Shown here piece after piece: positions 8,869 through 17,705 of a stretch of DNA of 64,000 nucleotides (positions within the stretch are counted from its first letter, which is position 1; every line of letters begins with the position of its first letter). Under the pieces are notes generated by a model, which searched no databases, was not told the DNA's origin, and worked only from the letters and a program-made list of their open reading frames with translations. Source of the DNA: Candidatus Poribacteria bacterium. Lineage in GTDB: Bacteria > Poribacteria > WGA-4E > PCPOR2b. The translations under genes were made by a program, and so were the position numbers. The stretch lies in NCBI GenBank assembly GCA_028819845.1, contig JAPPKS010000021.1, forward strand, positions 1 through 64,000, read 5' to 3'.

Positions 8869-11800
8869 ATGCCCGCGCTGAATGCGTACATGAAACCGAT
8901 ATCCGTTAAATCCCATTTAAGATGCCAAATCACTCAGGCTCATTACGGTACGTTCATCGGTGTGTTGGCAATCCTCATGTTTTGCGTCCAGTATCAGGAC
9001 GCGATTTGCCAGCAAAACACCACGCAAGAGAATCGAACCGTGGGAATATGGAGAACCTACCGGCATGTAGATGGGCTGGTGAACAACACTGTATTTTCTG
9101 TCTTGCAAACCACTGACGGCGCAATCTGGCTTGGAACGCAAGACGGCATAAGCCGGTTTGATGGGAGGAATTGGGTCAGCTACTCGCAAAAAGATGGACT
9201 GGCCGGCACCACGGTTCGCACACTATTTGAAGATCGAACTGGCGCTATCTGGGCAGCAACGAATGCCGGACTTAGCCGCTATGACGGGAAACAGTGGCAC
9301 CGTGTTGCGTTTGAAAATCCCCCAAGCGATATATCAGGAGCAGTATCGGCGCTTCTCATTGATCGGGAAGGTGTTATCTGGGTAGGAACGCGGCGCGGTC
9401 TAATTCGATACGCCGGGCGAGAGTGGCGATCAATTTATGAGGCGAGCCGGGGTCGTAGGGTATCAGCCCTTCTTCAAGACAGAGAAGGAAACGTCTGGGT
9501 CGGGACGAGAAATGGACTCAATCGGTTTGATGGAGAAAACTGGAGCAGAATTAACCGAACTTCCCCGTCTGTCATTCCCCTGCATGAGAACCAAGATGGC
9601 AAAATCTCCCGTGTAACCGCGTTGCTTGAAACGCAATCTGGCGCCATTTTGGCGGGGACAATCGGCGGAGGCGTCAAGCGATTTGACGGGGAACGGTGGA
9701 CGGACATCACCAAAAGCGATGGATTGGCTGGCGATGTCGTCCACACCATGATGGAGGACGACACGGGAGTGTTGTGGTTCGGAACAGAAACTGGCGGCGT
9801 TTCTCGGTACGACGGCAAGAATTGGGAAACATATACAGCCGAAGATGGATTAGCTAGCAATTCTGTGTTTGCGCTCATGCAAGACAGGGAGGGCGCCATA
9901 TGGATTGGTACACTCGGCGGCGGCGTCAGTCGGTTGGATACGAGAAGTTGGACCGTGTATACGCAGAAAGACGGTTTGCCGAGCGATAAAGTGCAGGCCA
10001 TCCGACAGGACGAAAGCGGCGGCATTTGGATCGGGTCGTTTGGCGGTGTCAGCCGATTTGACGGGGAAAATTGGATATCCTATACAAGAATGGACGATTT
10101 GACATTCGGTCGTGTAAGCGCGATCCTCCAAGACAAAGAAGGGACAATTTGGGTTGGAAAGCAACGTAGAGGTGTTAGCAGCTTCGATGGAAACCGTTGG
10201 ACACACTATACCCTACGAAATGGATTCATGGCGAGAAGTGTAAACGCAATGTTAGAAGACATCGATGGTCACATCTGGTTCGCTACCGGAAGCCAAAATC
10301 AACCCGGTAAGGGCATTATTCGGTTCGATGGGAAATACTGGACGACCATCACAGAGTCTGACGGGTTGCCGTATAACACCGTTTCATCAATATTTCAAGA
10401 TAGACAAGGGGCATTATGGTTCGGCACCGGCGGACAAGTTAATCCCGGGGCAGGCGTAGGTCGATTTGACGGCGAAAATTGGATTACTTACACTACAGCG
10501 GACGGACTGGCAAATAACACGGTTTTATCTATTTTCCAAGACCAAAAAGGGGATATGTGGTTCGGAACGCACGGCGGCGGTGTCAGCCGTTTTGATGGGA
10601 CGAACTGGAAATCATATACCATTGCAGACGGGCTTGGAAGCCACTATATCGGTGCAATTCTTCAGGACACCGACGGTGTGATGTGGTTTGGAACGCTCGA
10701 CGGTGGAATCAGCCGCTTTGACGGCAGGACGTTTCAAACAGTTGATTCGCGAGACGGCTTGCCGAACGACAGCGTGACGTCTGTGTATATGGACCGTAGC
10801 GGGTCGGTTTGGGTCGGGACGCACGGCGGCGGCGCAATCCGGTTTAGCCGACCGAAGAAAGTTGAGTTGCCGCTGGCAATAACCAAAGTTACCGCCGACG
10901 ACCAAATCTACGAACCGCCGGCAGATTATCTCACGTTACCCGCCGGAGTCAAACGCGTAGTTCTGAGTTTCAATGCCGTCAGCTTCAAAACTCGATCTAC
11001 CGGGATGCTGTATTATCACAGACTTATCGGGAAAGAATCGGATTGGCAACCCCCATTAAATTCTGAAGAAATCCAATATTTTAATCTTTTGCCAGGCGAC
11101 TATGCATTTGAGGTGCAAGCGGTTGACCGCGATTTGAATTATTCCACCCCTACAACTCTAAATTTCACGGTACCGACGCCATTTCACAAAACAGCTCTTT
11201 TCCTCGTGCCGGCGGTTGGCGGCAGTGCGATTTTGGTCGGGATACTTGTGATGCAGACGATACTATTATTCAAGCGCCGCAGGCAGGTAATCGCCTACCA
11301 ACGTATTGCAGTGGAGGAAATCAAGGCAGCACGGGATATGCAATTGTCTCTGATGCCCGAAACTGCACCTCAAATAGAAGGTTTTGATATTGCTGCTGTC
11401 TGTGAACCTGCTACAGAAGTCGGTGGGGATTACTTTACATACCTTTGGCTAGACGAGGATAAAACACAGTTTGGCATCGTGTTGATGGATGTAACGGGCC
11501 ATGGCATGGCAGCGGCAACGAATGCATTTCTCGCCAACGGCATGCTGCAATTGGAAAGCCGCAGGGGAAGTTTTCCGTCTGAAATACTGGCGAAGATGCA
11601 CCAATCGCTTCAAGAAATCCTTCCCAAAAGAGCATTTGTCGCGACATCGTTCGCGCAAATCAATCTTCGAGATAATACGCTGACACATTTCAACGCAGGT
11701 CTTCCCGAACCGATTTTGTTGAGGAAAGGCAAACCCGTGGAGTGGCAAATCAAAAGCACCGTGCCGCTCGGGTGTTCATTTCGCGCGGAACATATCGGGG

Positions 11801-12042
11801 CACCCATTAAGTTGTACAAGGGTGATGTGCTACTGTTTTTCAGTGATGGGCTGACGGAAGCTAGAAATGCTGACGAAGACGAGTACGAGAAAATTCGGAT
11901 GTGGAATTTGCTAAAAGCACTCGTTTATCAGCGGAAGCCCTCGCAGGGGTGGGTGGATACAATCCTGAACGATGTGCGGACATTTACCGCGCCTACCGAA
12001 CTCGCCGATGATATGACGGTCGTCGTGGTAAAAGTATTGTGA
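8869..12042 (+). CDS. two-propeller sensor with Y_Y_Y domain and SpoIIE phosphatase
   Basis: Membrane-spanning signalling protein of 1057 residues. A signal anchor lies at about 27-46. Residues about 55-655 hold 14 repeats of the IWxGT-x-GGVSRFDG-x-x-W type, the number expected for two seven-bladed propellers. A Y_Y_Y domain follows (about 664-765), then one membrane helix (about 770-795) and a PP2C/SpoIIE serine phosphatase (about 808-1057) with GGDY, DVTGHG (about 873), FSDGLTEARN (about 990) and DDMTVVVVKV at the end. The periplasmic part matches the sensors of hybrid two-component proteins, but here the output is a phosphatase rather than a kinase. By family, the target would be a phosphorylated anti-anti-sigma-type protein; none is encoded nearby. 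A second possible start is the ATG at 8890; neither has a clear ribosome site. Confidence 0.9.
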   Translation: MPALNAYMKPISVKSHLRCQITQAHYGTFIGVLAILMFCVQYQDAICQQNTTQENRTVGIWRTYRHVDGLVNNTVFSVLQTTDGAIWLGTQDGISRFDGRNWVSYSQKDGLAGTTVRTLFEDRTGAIWAATNAGLSRYDGKQWHRVAFENPPSDISGAVSALLIDREGVIWVGTRRGLIRYAGREWRSIYEASRGRRVSALLQDREGNVWVGTRNGLNRFDGENWSRINRTSPSVIPLHENQDGKISRVTALLETQSGAILAGTIGGGVKRFDGERWTDITKSDGLAGDVVHTMMEDDTGVLWFGTETGGVSRYDGKNWETYTAEDGLASNSVFALMQDREGAIWIGTLGGGVSRLDTRSWTVYTQKDGLPSDKVQAIRQDESGGIWIGSFGGVSRFDGENWISYTRMDDLTFGRVSAILQDKEGTIWVGKQRRGVSSFDGNRWTHYTLRNGFMARSVNAMLEDIDGHIWFATGSQNQPGKGIIRFDGKYWTTITESDGLPYNTVSSIFQDRQGALWFGTGGQVNPGAGVGRFDGENWITYTTADGLANNTVLSIFQDQKGDMWFGTHGGGVSRFDGTNWKSYTIADGLGSHYIGAILQDTDGVMWFGTLDGGISRFDGRTFQTVDSRDGLPNDSVTSVYMDRSGSVWVGTHGGGAIRFSRPKKVELPLAITKVTADDQIYEPPADYLTLPAGVKRVVLSFNAVSFKTRSTGMLYYHRLIGKESDWQPPLNSEEIQYFNLLPGDYAFEVQAVDRDLNYSTPTTLNFTVPTPFHKTALFLVPAVGGSAILVGILVMQTILLFKRRRQVIAYQRIAVEEIKAARDMQLSLMPETAPQIEGFDIAAVCEPATEVGGDYFTYLWLDEDKTQFGIVLMDVTGHGMAAATNAFLANGMLQLESRRGSFPSEILAKMHQSLQEILPKRAFVATSFAQINLRDNTLTHFNAGLPEPILLRKGKPVEWQIKSTVPLGCSFRAEHIGAPIKLYKGDVLLFFSDGLTEARNADEDEYEKIRMWNLLKALVYQRKPSQGWVDTILNDVRTFTAPTELADDMTVVVVKVL

Positions 12043-12088
12043 CAACGAATTGGATATTTGCCTGAAGGTCGGCGTTACGCTACAATTT

Positions 12089-13249
12089 TCATGCCGCTTC
12101 GCGAGCGGTGTCAACCAGCGGGTAGTCATAAATCCGATAGCGCTTATAGACTCTCGCCCCCATGTTTTCCAGCGCTCGATTCATGAGGGTGTTATCCTCT
12201 AAAATCCACGACAATTCAGCCCGCCGATACCCTTTTTTCTTACCCTCTACGTAGGAATAGTAATACAGCAGCGCATCAATTCCTTGCCGCCGAAATTCTT
12301 TTTTTATACCCAGCGTTAATACGCGAATCTTGTCGATTTTATTTCGAGCAGGCCAGATTTTGCCGCTATGCCAGAGCAATTTGAGCAACCCAAACGGAAA
12401 TAGCCGCCCGTTGGTATACTTCAGCGCTTGATAGAAGTCGGGTAAGGATAGGACAAATGCAACTGTCTCACCTTCAATTTCGGCAAAACGCACAATATCA
12501 GGATCGACAATCGGTTTGAGTTCCGCCGCCAGGTGATCTATTTCTTTATCCGTCATTGGGACAAATCCCCAGTTTCTCTCCCATGCAGAGTTATAGATTT
12601 CCTTCACACGTCGAACTTCTTGGTCAATCTGTTTTACATTGAGGCGGCGCGTTGTGACTTTTTTTCTCTTTTCGATTAATCTAACGGTTTTCTTCAGGCG
12701 GTCAGGCAAGGGTACTTCATCGGTGATTTCGTATGCGAGTAGGTCCATTGTTTTCTTGAAGCCGAAGCCTTCAATGAGGTCGACATAATAGAGCGGGTTA
12801 TACGGCATCATGATGACGGGCGGGCGATCAAATCCATCAATTAGCAAGCCACATTCTTCATTCGTTGAGTAACTCGCGGGCCCTCGCATTATTTCCAAGT
12901 TATGAGTTCGCAACCAATCAGCGGCATGAGAAAACAGGGCTTCGGCTACTTTGTGGTCTTGGATGCACTCGAAAAATCCAAAGAAACCCACAGCTTCCTT
13001 GTGAAAACCAACATGGTTGCGGTTGTTGATTGCAGCGATACTACCAACGGTTCGTCCATCACAACGCGCAATAAAAAGTGCCGCATCAGCGGAATCAATA
13101 AACGGGTGCTTAGACAAATCTAAACGGTTTTTGAGATGTCCGCGCAGCGGCGGTACCCAATTTGTATCGCCGCGGTATATCTGCCATGGCAAGCTAATGA
13201 ATGCCTTGAGATCCGATTTCGATTGAACGCGAGTGACAACAACTTCCAT
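12089..13249 (-). CDS. GNAT-fold acyltransferase (YghO-like), candidate ceramide synthase
   Basis: Soluble protein of 386 residues. An N-terminal region of about 120 residues (with RGDTNWVPPL and a DGRTVGSIAA strand) and a C-terminal GNAT-like region (about 230-380, with TLGIKKEFRRQGIDALL as the acyl-CoA pyrophosphate loop) make a two-lobed transferase resembling the uncharacterised YghO group. It is last in a minus-strand run, 45 bases after a serine palmitoyltransferase-like gene. Known: GNAT-type N-acyltransferases act as ceramide synthases in bacteria of the Caulobacter type. Inference: this enzyme N-acylates the product of its neighbour. The fold is fairly sure, the substrate is not. Confidence 0.65.
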   Translation of the reverse strand: MEVVVTRVQSKSDLKAFISLPWQIYRGDTNWVPPLRGHLKNRLDLSKHPFIDSADAALFIARCDGRTVGSIAAINNRNHVGFHKEAVGFFGFFECIQDHKVAEALFSHAADWLRTHNLEIMRGPASYSTNEECGLLIDGFDRPPVIMMPYNPLYYVDLIEGFGFKKTMDLLAYEITDEVPLPDRLKKTVRLIEKRKKVTTRRLNVKQIDQEVRRVKEIYNSAWERNWGFVPMTDKEIDHLAAELKPIVDPDIVRFAEIEGETVAFVLSLPDFYQALKYTNGRLFPFGLLKLLWHSGKIWPARNKIDKIRVLTLGIKKEFRRQGIDALLYYYSYVEGKKKGYRRAELSWILEDNTLMNRALENMGARVYKRYRIYDYPLVDTAREAA

Positions 13250-13294
13250 GTTGAATATTGGTAACTAGCAAAAATTGCGTTCTATGTTCAATTC

Positions 13295-14506
13295 TTAAAC
13301 AATCCCTAGTTCTTTACCGAGTTTCGCAAACTTGTCAAGTACAAAGTCGAGGTGATCGTCAGTGTGTGTCGCCATATAGCTTGTACGAAGGCGCGCACCT
13401 CCCGGCGGCACGGCAGCGCTGGCGCCGGGAACTGGATTTGTGAAAATTCCCTCGTCAAGCAAGCGTCTCCAAAGTACCAAAGCTGTGGTATCATCTTCGG
13501 TGAGAATTGGAACAACAGGCGACTCAGACTGGCCGATGTCATATCCGAGCGATCGGAACCCTTCCTGCATTTTTCGGGTATTCCGCCAAAGCCGTTCCCG
13601 CCGTTCCGGTTCGGACTTGATGATTTCTAACGCCGCATGTACGGTCGCAACTGCGGATGGGGGCATGCTTGCGCTAAAGATTAAACTGCGCCCATGGTGT
13701 TTCAGGTAGTCTAGTACGGCCGCTTCACCAGCGATAAAACCTCCAATGCATGCGAAAGACTTGCTGAAAGTTCCCATAATGAGGTCGACATCGTTTTCAA
13801 CATCGAAGTGTTCGGCACTCCCTGCGCCTGTTGGTCCAAGTACACCAACTGCGTGCGCATCGTCAACCATCAATCGGCATTCGTGTTTTTGGGCTGCTTC
13901 CACGATACCGGGAAGATTCGCTATGTCGCCCTCCATACTGTAAACACCTTCCACAACTATAAGCTTACCTGCTCGGGAAGCCGCTAATTCCAATCTGCGG
14001 CTGAGATCGTCTAAGTCGTTATGCGCAAATCTTACCATTTCTCCACGAGAGAACAGGCATGCATCGACGATACTCGCGTGACTCAAAGCATCAATGAATG
14101 CGATGTCCTTGCGCTTTACAAGCGCGCCTATCACACCAAGGTTCACAAGAAAGCCGGTACTAAAAACTAACGCAGCCTCCTTATGTACGAATTCGGCAAG
14201 CGCTTCTTCGAGCGCGATGTGAATATCCAGCGTCCCGTTCAGAAAACGGCTTCCCGTGCAGCCAGAACCAAATTTCTGGGCGGCAGCAGCCGCCGCCTCA
14301 AGAACCTTCGGGTGATGCGTCAAACCGAGGTAATTATTGGAGCCAATCATCACCTTTTTTTCGCCGTCAATAAGGACTTCAGTATCTCTGGATTCTTGGA
14401 TTGGAATGAAGTAAGGATAAAGCCCCGCTTCTCGTGCTTGTTTGGTACCTTTCCCGAGGACACTCTTACCACTGGTAAAATCCAAACATTTTTCAAATAA
14501 ATCCAT
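13295..14506 (-). CDS. spt: serine palmitoyltransferase-like alpha-oxoamine synthase
   Basis: PLP enzyme of 403 residues, full length for the alpha-oxoamine synthase family (KBL, BioF, ALAS, SPT). Key residues: H143 in LSHAS, D215/H218 in VDDAHAVG and the Schiff-base lysine K249 in TFSKS. The stretch EVLIDGEKKVMIGSNNYLG and the block GSGCTGSRFLNGTLD resemble bacterial serine palmitoyltransferases, which condense serine with palmitoyl-CoA to 3-ketosphinganine, the first step of sphingolipids. 2-Amino-3-ketobutyrate ligase is the main alternative; no threonine dehydrogenase is next to it, and lipid genes are (MlaD-like upstream, acyltransferase downstream), so SPT is favoured. Gap to the upstream gene is 80 bases. 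Confidence 0.75.
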   Translation of the reverse strand: MDLFEKCLDFTSGKSVLGKGTKQAREAGLYPYFIPIQESRDTEVLIDGEKKVMIGSNNYLGLTHHPKVLEAAAAAAQKFGSGCTGSRFLNGTLDIHIALEEALAEFVHKEAALVFSTGFLVNLGVIGALVKRKDIAFIDALSHASIVDACLFSRGEMVRFAHNDLDDLSRRLELAASRAGKLIVVEGVYSMEGDIANLPGIVEAAQKHECRLMVDDAHAVGVLGPTGAGSAEHFDVENDVDLIMGTFSKSFACIGGFIAGEAAVLDYLKHHGRSLIFSASMPPSAVATVHAALEIIKSEPERRERLWRNTRKMQEGFRSLGYDIGQSESPVVPILTEDDTTALVLWRRLLDEGIFTNPVPGASAAVPPGGARLRTSYMATHTDDHLDFVLDKFAKLGKELGIV

Positions 14507-14586
14507 TGCGCGTTCCGATCATTACTTAACAGTGAGAAGCTTGGCAGTATGATTTGAATGATTCAGTGACAGAATTATTTATATAT

Positions 14587-15915
14587 CTAAAAAAGGCTGA
14601 GCTTAACATATTTTTTCGGATTTGCATGAATGTCTGCAATGAGTGTCCTGAGATTGTCGACTAGCCGTAAAAGGCTTTCGGCGGTCTGCGGATCGGCCGT
14701 TAACTGACCCAAGGAGCCTTCCCCGTTGTCGACCCGTGTCAAGATGGATTCCAAATGAACCGTCGTTGCAAGCAGGCTATCCACCAAATCCGATCCTGTT
14801 GCAAGCGTGTCAATCGTATTTCCGGGGGTATTGAGTTTCTGGGTCAACGTTGCAATGGAAGCCGTAGTTGCGGAAATCTGCTCGGCAAACACTTCATTCG
14901 ACAAGAGCTGTCCGACTGCTCCCTCACCCGACTGTGCGAGTTCTACAAACTGTTCCATTTTTTCCGCCGTGGTGTGAATTTGATTGTACAGTTCCGGCGT
15001 GTTGACAAACTTTGCGGCCGTTCCTTCACCATGGGATATTTTTTCGACCAGTACCTCCGTCAAGGCGATCGCCCTCTCTAAGCGGGCTTCAAGGTTTTCC
15101 AATACTTGATCGCCTTTTGTCGTAAAGGCTAACGCCTGATTGAAGAGCGCAGCATCCGTGCTCAGTTTTCCCAACGTGCCCTCTCCGTTAGCAACATTTT
15201 TTCCCCATACTGCCGTGGAAGCAGCACTCTGAGTAACACTCTCGGCAAGTTCTCCATCGGAAAGCAATTGGGGAAGAAGGCCTTCGCCCCGATTTAAATT
15301 TGACATCAAATGCGAAACGCCTTGCGTTGCTTGGTTAAGGTTTTGGTAGATTTTACCATCTTTCAACAATTGTGCAAATGTACCGTCACCTACTTGAAGT
15401 TGACTCACGAGGCTCTCGAATCTGTTTAAGAAGCTATTCATGCTGTTGCTGACTGCCGCTATCTGATTTAATACGACAGTTGCTTCCATCGGCGGAATGC
15501 TTGACAATGTGTCCCCGGCTGCAACTAGTGCGCCCGCCGAGGTGCCTAATGAAATCTCAATAACTTTGTTGTCAGTTAGCCCTGCAGACTTAACTTGGAC
15601 AATCGAATCGCTTCTCAGGTGTTCGGCTGCATTTTTGTTCAGCGCTAACTGGATACGGACTTTATTCATCCCCATATGATGAATGAATTCAACTTTCTTG
15701 GCTTCTCCAACTTCAATTCCAGCCAAGCGGACGGGAGTCCCCGGTTTGACACCCGCTGCAGAATCGATAAACGTCTCAACGGTAAATTGATTTCTAATGG
15801 CTCTCAGCCCATTTTCGCTGTAAAACAAAAACCAAAGTATGATCGCCAGGCAAATAGCTGCAAATATACCCACACGCAATTGCGACCAAGTGACTTGTGC
15901 TCTTTGTAATCGCAT
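14587..15915 (-). CDS. mlaD: MlaD/MCE-family lipid-transport substrate-binding protein
   Basis: Periplasmic, inner-membrane-anchored subunit of an MCE lipid ABC transporter, 442 residues. One N-terminal helix (about 15-35) is followed by a single MCE domain (about 40-125, with GVKPGTPVRLAGIEVG). The long C-terminal part (about 140-430) contains six spaced copies of a G-[ED]-G-x-x-x-x-L/F motif such as NGEGTLGKL and NGEGSLGQL, probably a helical needle or barrel extension. It ends in NPKKYVKLSLF, a tail I recognise from other MlaD-like proteins of this long type. E. coli MlaD is much shorter (about 180 residues). GGAG lies just upstream of the ATG. It follows the ATPase gene by 53 bases. Confidence 0.88.
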   Translation of the reverse strand: MRLQRAQVTWSQLRVGIFAAICLAIILWFLFYSENGLRAIRNQFTVETFIDSAAGVKPGTPVRLAGIEVGEAKKVEFIHHMGMNKVRIQLALNKNAAEHLRSDSIVQVKSAGLTDNKVIEISLGTSAGALVAAGDTLSSIPPMEATVVLNQIAAVSNSMNSFLNRFESLVSQLQVGDGTFAQLLKDGKIYQNLNQATQGVSHLMSNLNRGEGLLPQLLSDGELAESVTQSAASTAVWGKNVANGEGTLGKLSTDAALFNQALAFTTKGDQVLENLEARLERAIALTEVLVEKISHGEGTAAKFVNTPELYNQIHTTAEKMEQFVELAQSGEGAVGQLLSNEVFAEQISATTASIATLTQKLNTPGNTIDTLATGSDLVDSLLATTVHLESILTRVDNGEGSLGQLTADPQTAESLLRLVDNLRTLIADIHANPKKYVKLSLF

Positions 15916-15968
15916 GAATTATTTCTCCGTGAATTGTTTCAAATTCGCTCGGCGATGAACATTGGGAA

Positions 15969-16727
15969 TTAGGTCAAACTGGAATCGAGTGCCCGATAAA
16001 CCCGCTTCGAAGGTTGAATGAATCTTTGAACATAGGGATTTTTTGATGCTGTTAATTCATCAGCAGTACCGTCAAAAAGGATTTCACCGGCGTAAAGGCA
16101 AATGAAGCGCTTGGAAACACGAAACGCCGTGGCCAACTGATGGGTCACGAGTACCGACGTCACATTGTGCTGGAACTGTTGATTTTGTATACAATCACAG
16201 ATACGGTCGCGTGCAATCGGATCGAGTCCTGAAGTCGGTTCATCGTAAAGAATAATTTCCGGGTGACAAGCAAATGCGCGGGCAATAGCAACTCGCATCT
16301 GCATTCCGCCGCTGCATTGATTAATTGTCAAGTCGGCGGCGTTCTGCAATCCAACTAAGTCAAGGAGTTTGTCAACTTCTTGGCGAATGATTGCCAGCGG
16401 CATTGAAAAGCGTTCGTGAAGCGGGAAAGCGACGTTTTCCCAAACAGTGAGAGAATCGAAAAGCGCACCGTTCTGAAAGACAATCGCCATTTTATTTCGA
16501 ATGTGTTCCTGTTCTGTTTTAGACAACGTCATCATACTCTTTTCACGCATCCAGATTTCGCCGCCTGCAGGTTCAAGCAATCCGGTTAAGATACGAAGTA
16601 GCGTAGTCTTCCCCGATCCGCTTGGCCCAAGAATCGTGGTCACTTCCCCAGCGGGGATATCAAATGTGATATTTTTGAGGATTTGTGTATCCCCATAAAA
16701 AAAATCAATATTTTTCAGTATAATCAT
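15969..16727 (-). CDS. mlaF: MlaF-type ABC transporter ATPase
   Basis: Cytoplasmic ATPase of 252 residues for the lipid transporter. Walker A GPSGSGKTT (about 33-41), Q-loop in VFQNGALFDSLTV (the FQ-x-GALFDS form is typical of MlaF), ABC signature CSGGMQMRVAIARA, Walker B with EPTSGLDP and the switch His in LVTHQL. It powers lipid movement between the membranes in the family. Neighbours supply the permease (upstream) and MCE subunit (downstream). Confidence 0.92.
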   Translation of the reverse strand: MIILKNIDFFYGDTQILKNITFDIPAGEVTTILGPSGSGKTTLLRILTGLLEPAGGEIWMREKSMMTLSKTEQEHIRNKMAIVFQNGALFDSLTVWENVAFPLHERFSMPLAIIRQEVDKLLDLVGLQNAADLTINQCSGGMQMRVAIARAFACHPEIILYDEPTSGLDPIARDRICDCIQNQQFQHNVTSVLVTHQLATAFRVSKRFICLYAGEILFDGTADELTASKNPYVQRFIQPSKRVYRALDSSLT

Positions 16728-16877
16728 GTTGATTTAACGGCTGCCGCGAAGTCAGTTTCATCGTGGAATGTTTTTTAGTTGAACGAGCAAATACTTTCAA
16801 GCACGATTTTCTTCTTCGGGCAGTGACAAATCCAACCAACTTCAAACACTTAAACCGGCAATCGCGGTTATTTCATC

Positions 16878-17654
16878 CTAGAACGATCTGCCTATGCTAG
16901 TTACCAGAAAGTCAAAAAATAGTATGAGCAAAATGGCATTAACCGCAGCACGCGTAGCACCTTTACGTACACCAATTGCTCCACCGGACACTCGAATACC
17001 GGAGTAGCAGGCAAGCGTTACCACCACTAGGCCGAATACGACTGCCTTCATCAATCCCCAAAGTAAATCGCCGGACGAAACTTCAGCCAAAGACTCTCTT
17101 AGAAATCGCATTAGTGTTAACTCGCCCGATAACTCGGCAACTAAACCGCCCGATAGCAGGGCTGCTACAGTATGGGCGCATGTAAGGGCTGGGTATATAA
17201 AAAGGCTAGCGATGATGCGCGGCGTAATCAGTTTGCGAATAGGGTCAATACCCATCGTCACGAGCGCATCAATCTGTTGACTCACTTGCATCGATCCCAG
17301 TTCAGCAGCAGTCGCTGGGCAGATGCGGCTGGAAACAATCATCGCTGTGAAGACAGGGCCTGCGCCTCGGACGATCGAATCGCCTGTTACACGGCCGAGG
17401 AAAGACTGTGCACCGTATGACCGAAGTTGGAACAGGGTTTCCATTGAAATAATAGCCCCGACGCAACACCCCGCGATGAGCACAATTACAATCGACCCCA
17501 CGCCCAGAATATCCATGTGGTCAAACAAGTCTTTCCAATATCGAGGCCTTCGGAACAAGCTGCGAATCACACGACCGATGAAAAGTGTGAGTTCTTGCAA
17601 TTCAAGAACAATCAACTTCAATCGGTTGTTAATCTCAAAAAAGATTTGCTTCAT
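16878..17654 (-). CDS. mlaE: MlaE-type ABC transporter permease
   Basis: Inner-membrane permease of 258 residues with about five hydrophobic segments and the MlaE family features GxxVGAxISMETLFQLRSYGA, ELGSMQVSQQIDALVTMGIDP and the Gly-rich C-terminal SGGAIGVRKGATRAAVNAI. In Mla systems it forms the dimeric membrane core with MlaF and MlaD. A 150-base gap separates it from mlaF, and only 51 bases from the M16/LolA gene upstream, so one transcript is likely. No MlaB, MlaC or MlaA partner is seen in the window. Confidence 0.92.
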   Translation of the reverse strand: MKQIFFEINNRLKLIVLELQELTLFIGRVIRSLFRRPRYWKDLFDHMDILGVGSIVIVLIAGCCVGAIISMETLFQLRSYGAQSFLGRVTGDSIVRGAGPVFTAMIVSSRICPATAAELGSMQVSQQIDALVTMGIDPIRKLITPRIIASLFIYPALTCAHTVAALLSGGLVAELSGELTLMRFLRESLAEVSSGDLLWGLMKAVVFGLVVVTLACYSGIRVSGGAIGVRKGATRAAVNAILLILFFDFLVTSIGRSF

Positions 17655-17705
17655 GTTAGGGAATGTACAAAGCCGAAACGCATAATATGAAGAATTGTAA
17701 CGGGA

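Noticed and set aside
9474-10025. 183-codon minus-strand frame
   Set aside because: Antisense to the propeller repeats; the apparent periodicity comes from those repeats.
13295-14506. 2-amino-3-ketobutyrate CoA ligase (kbl)
   Set aside because: The fold is the same, but there is no tdh neighbour and the lipid-gene context and sequence style favour serine palmitoyltransferase; kept as an alternative.
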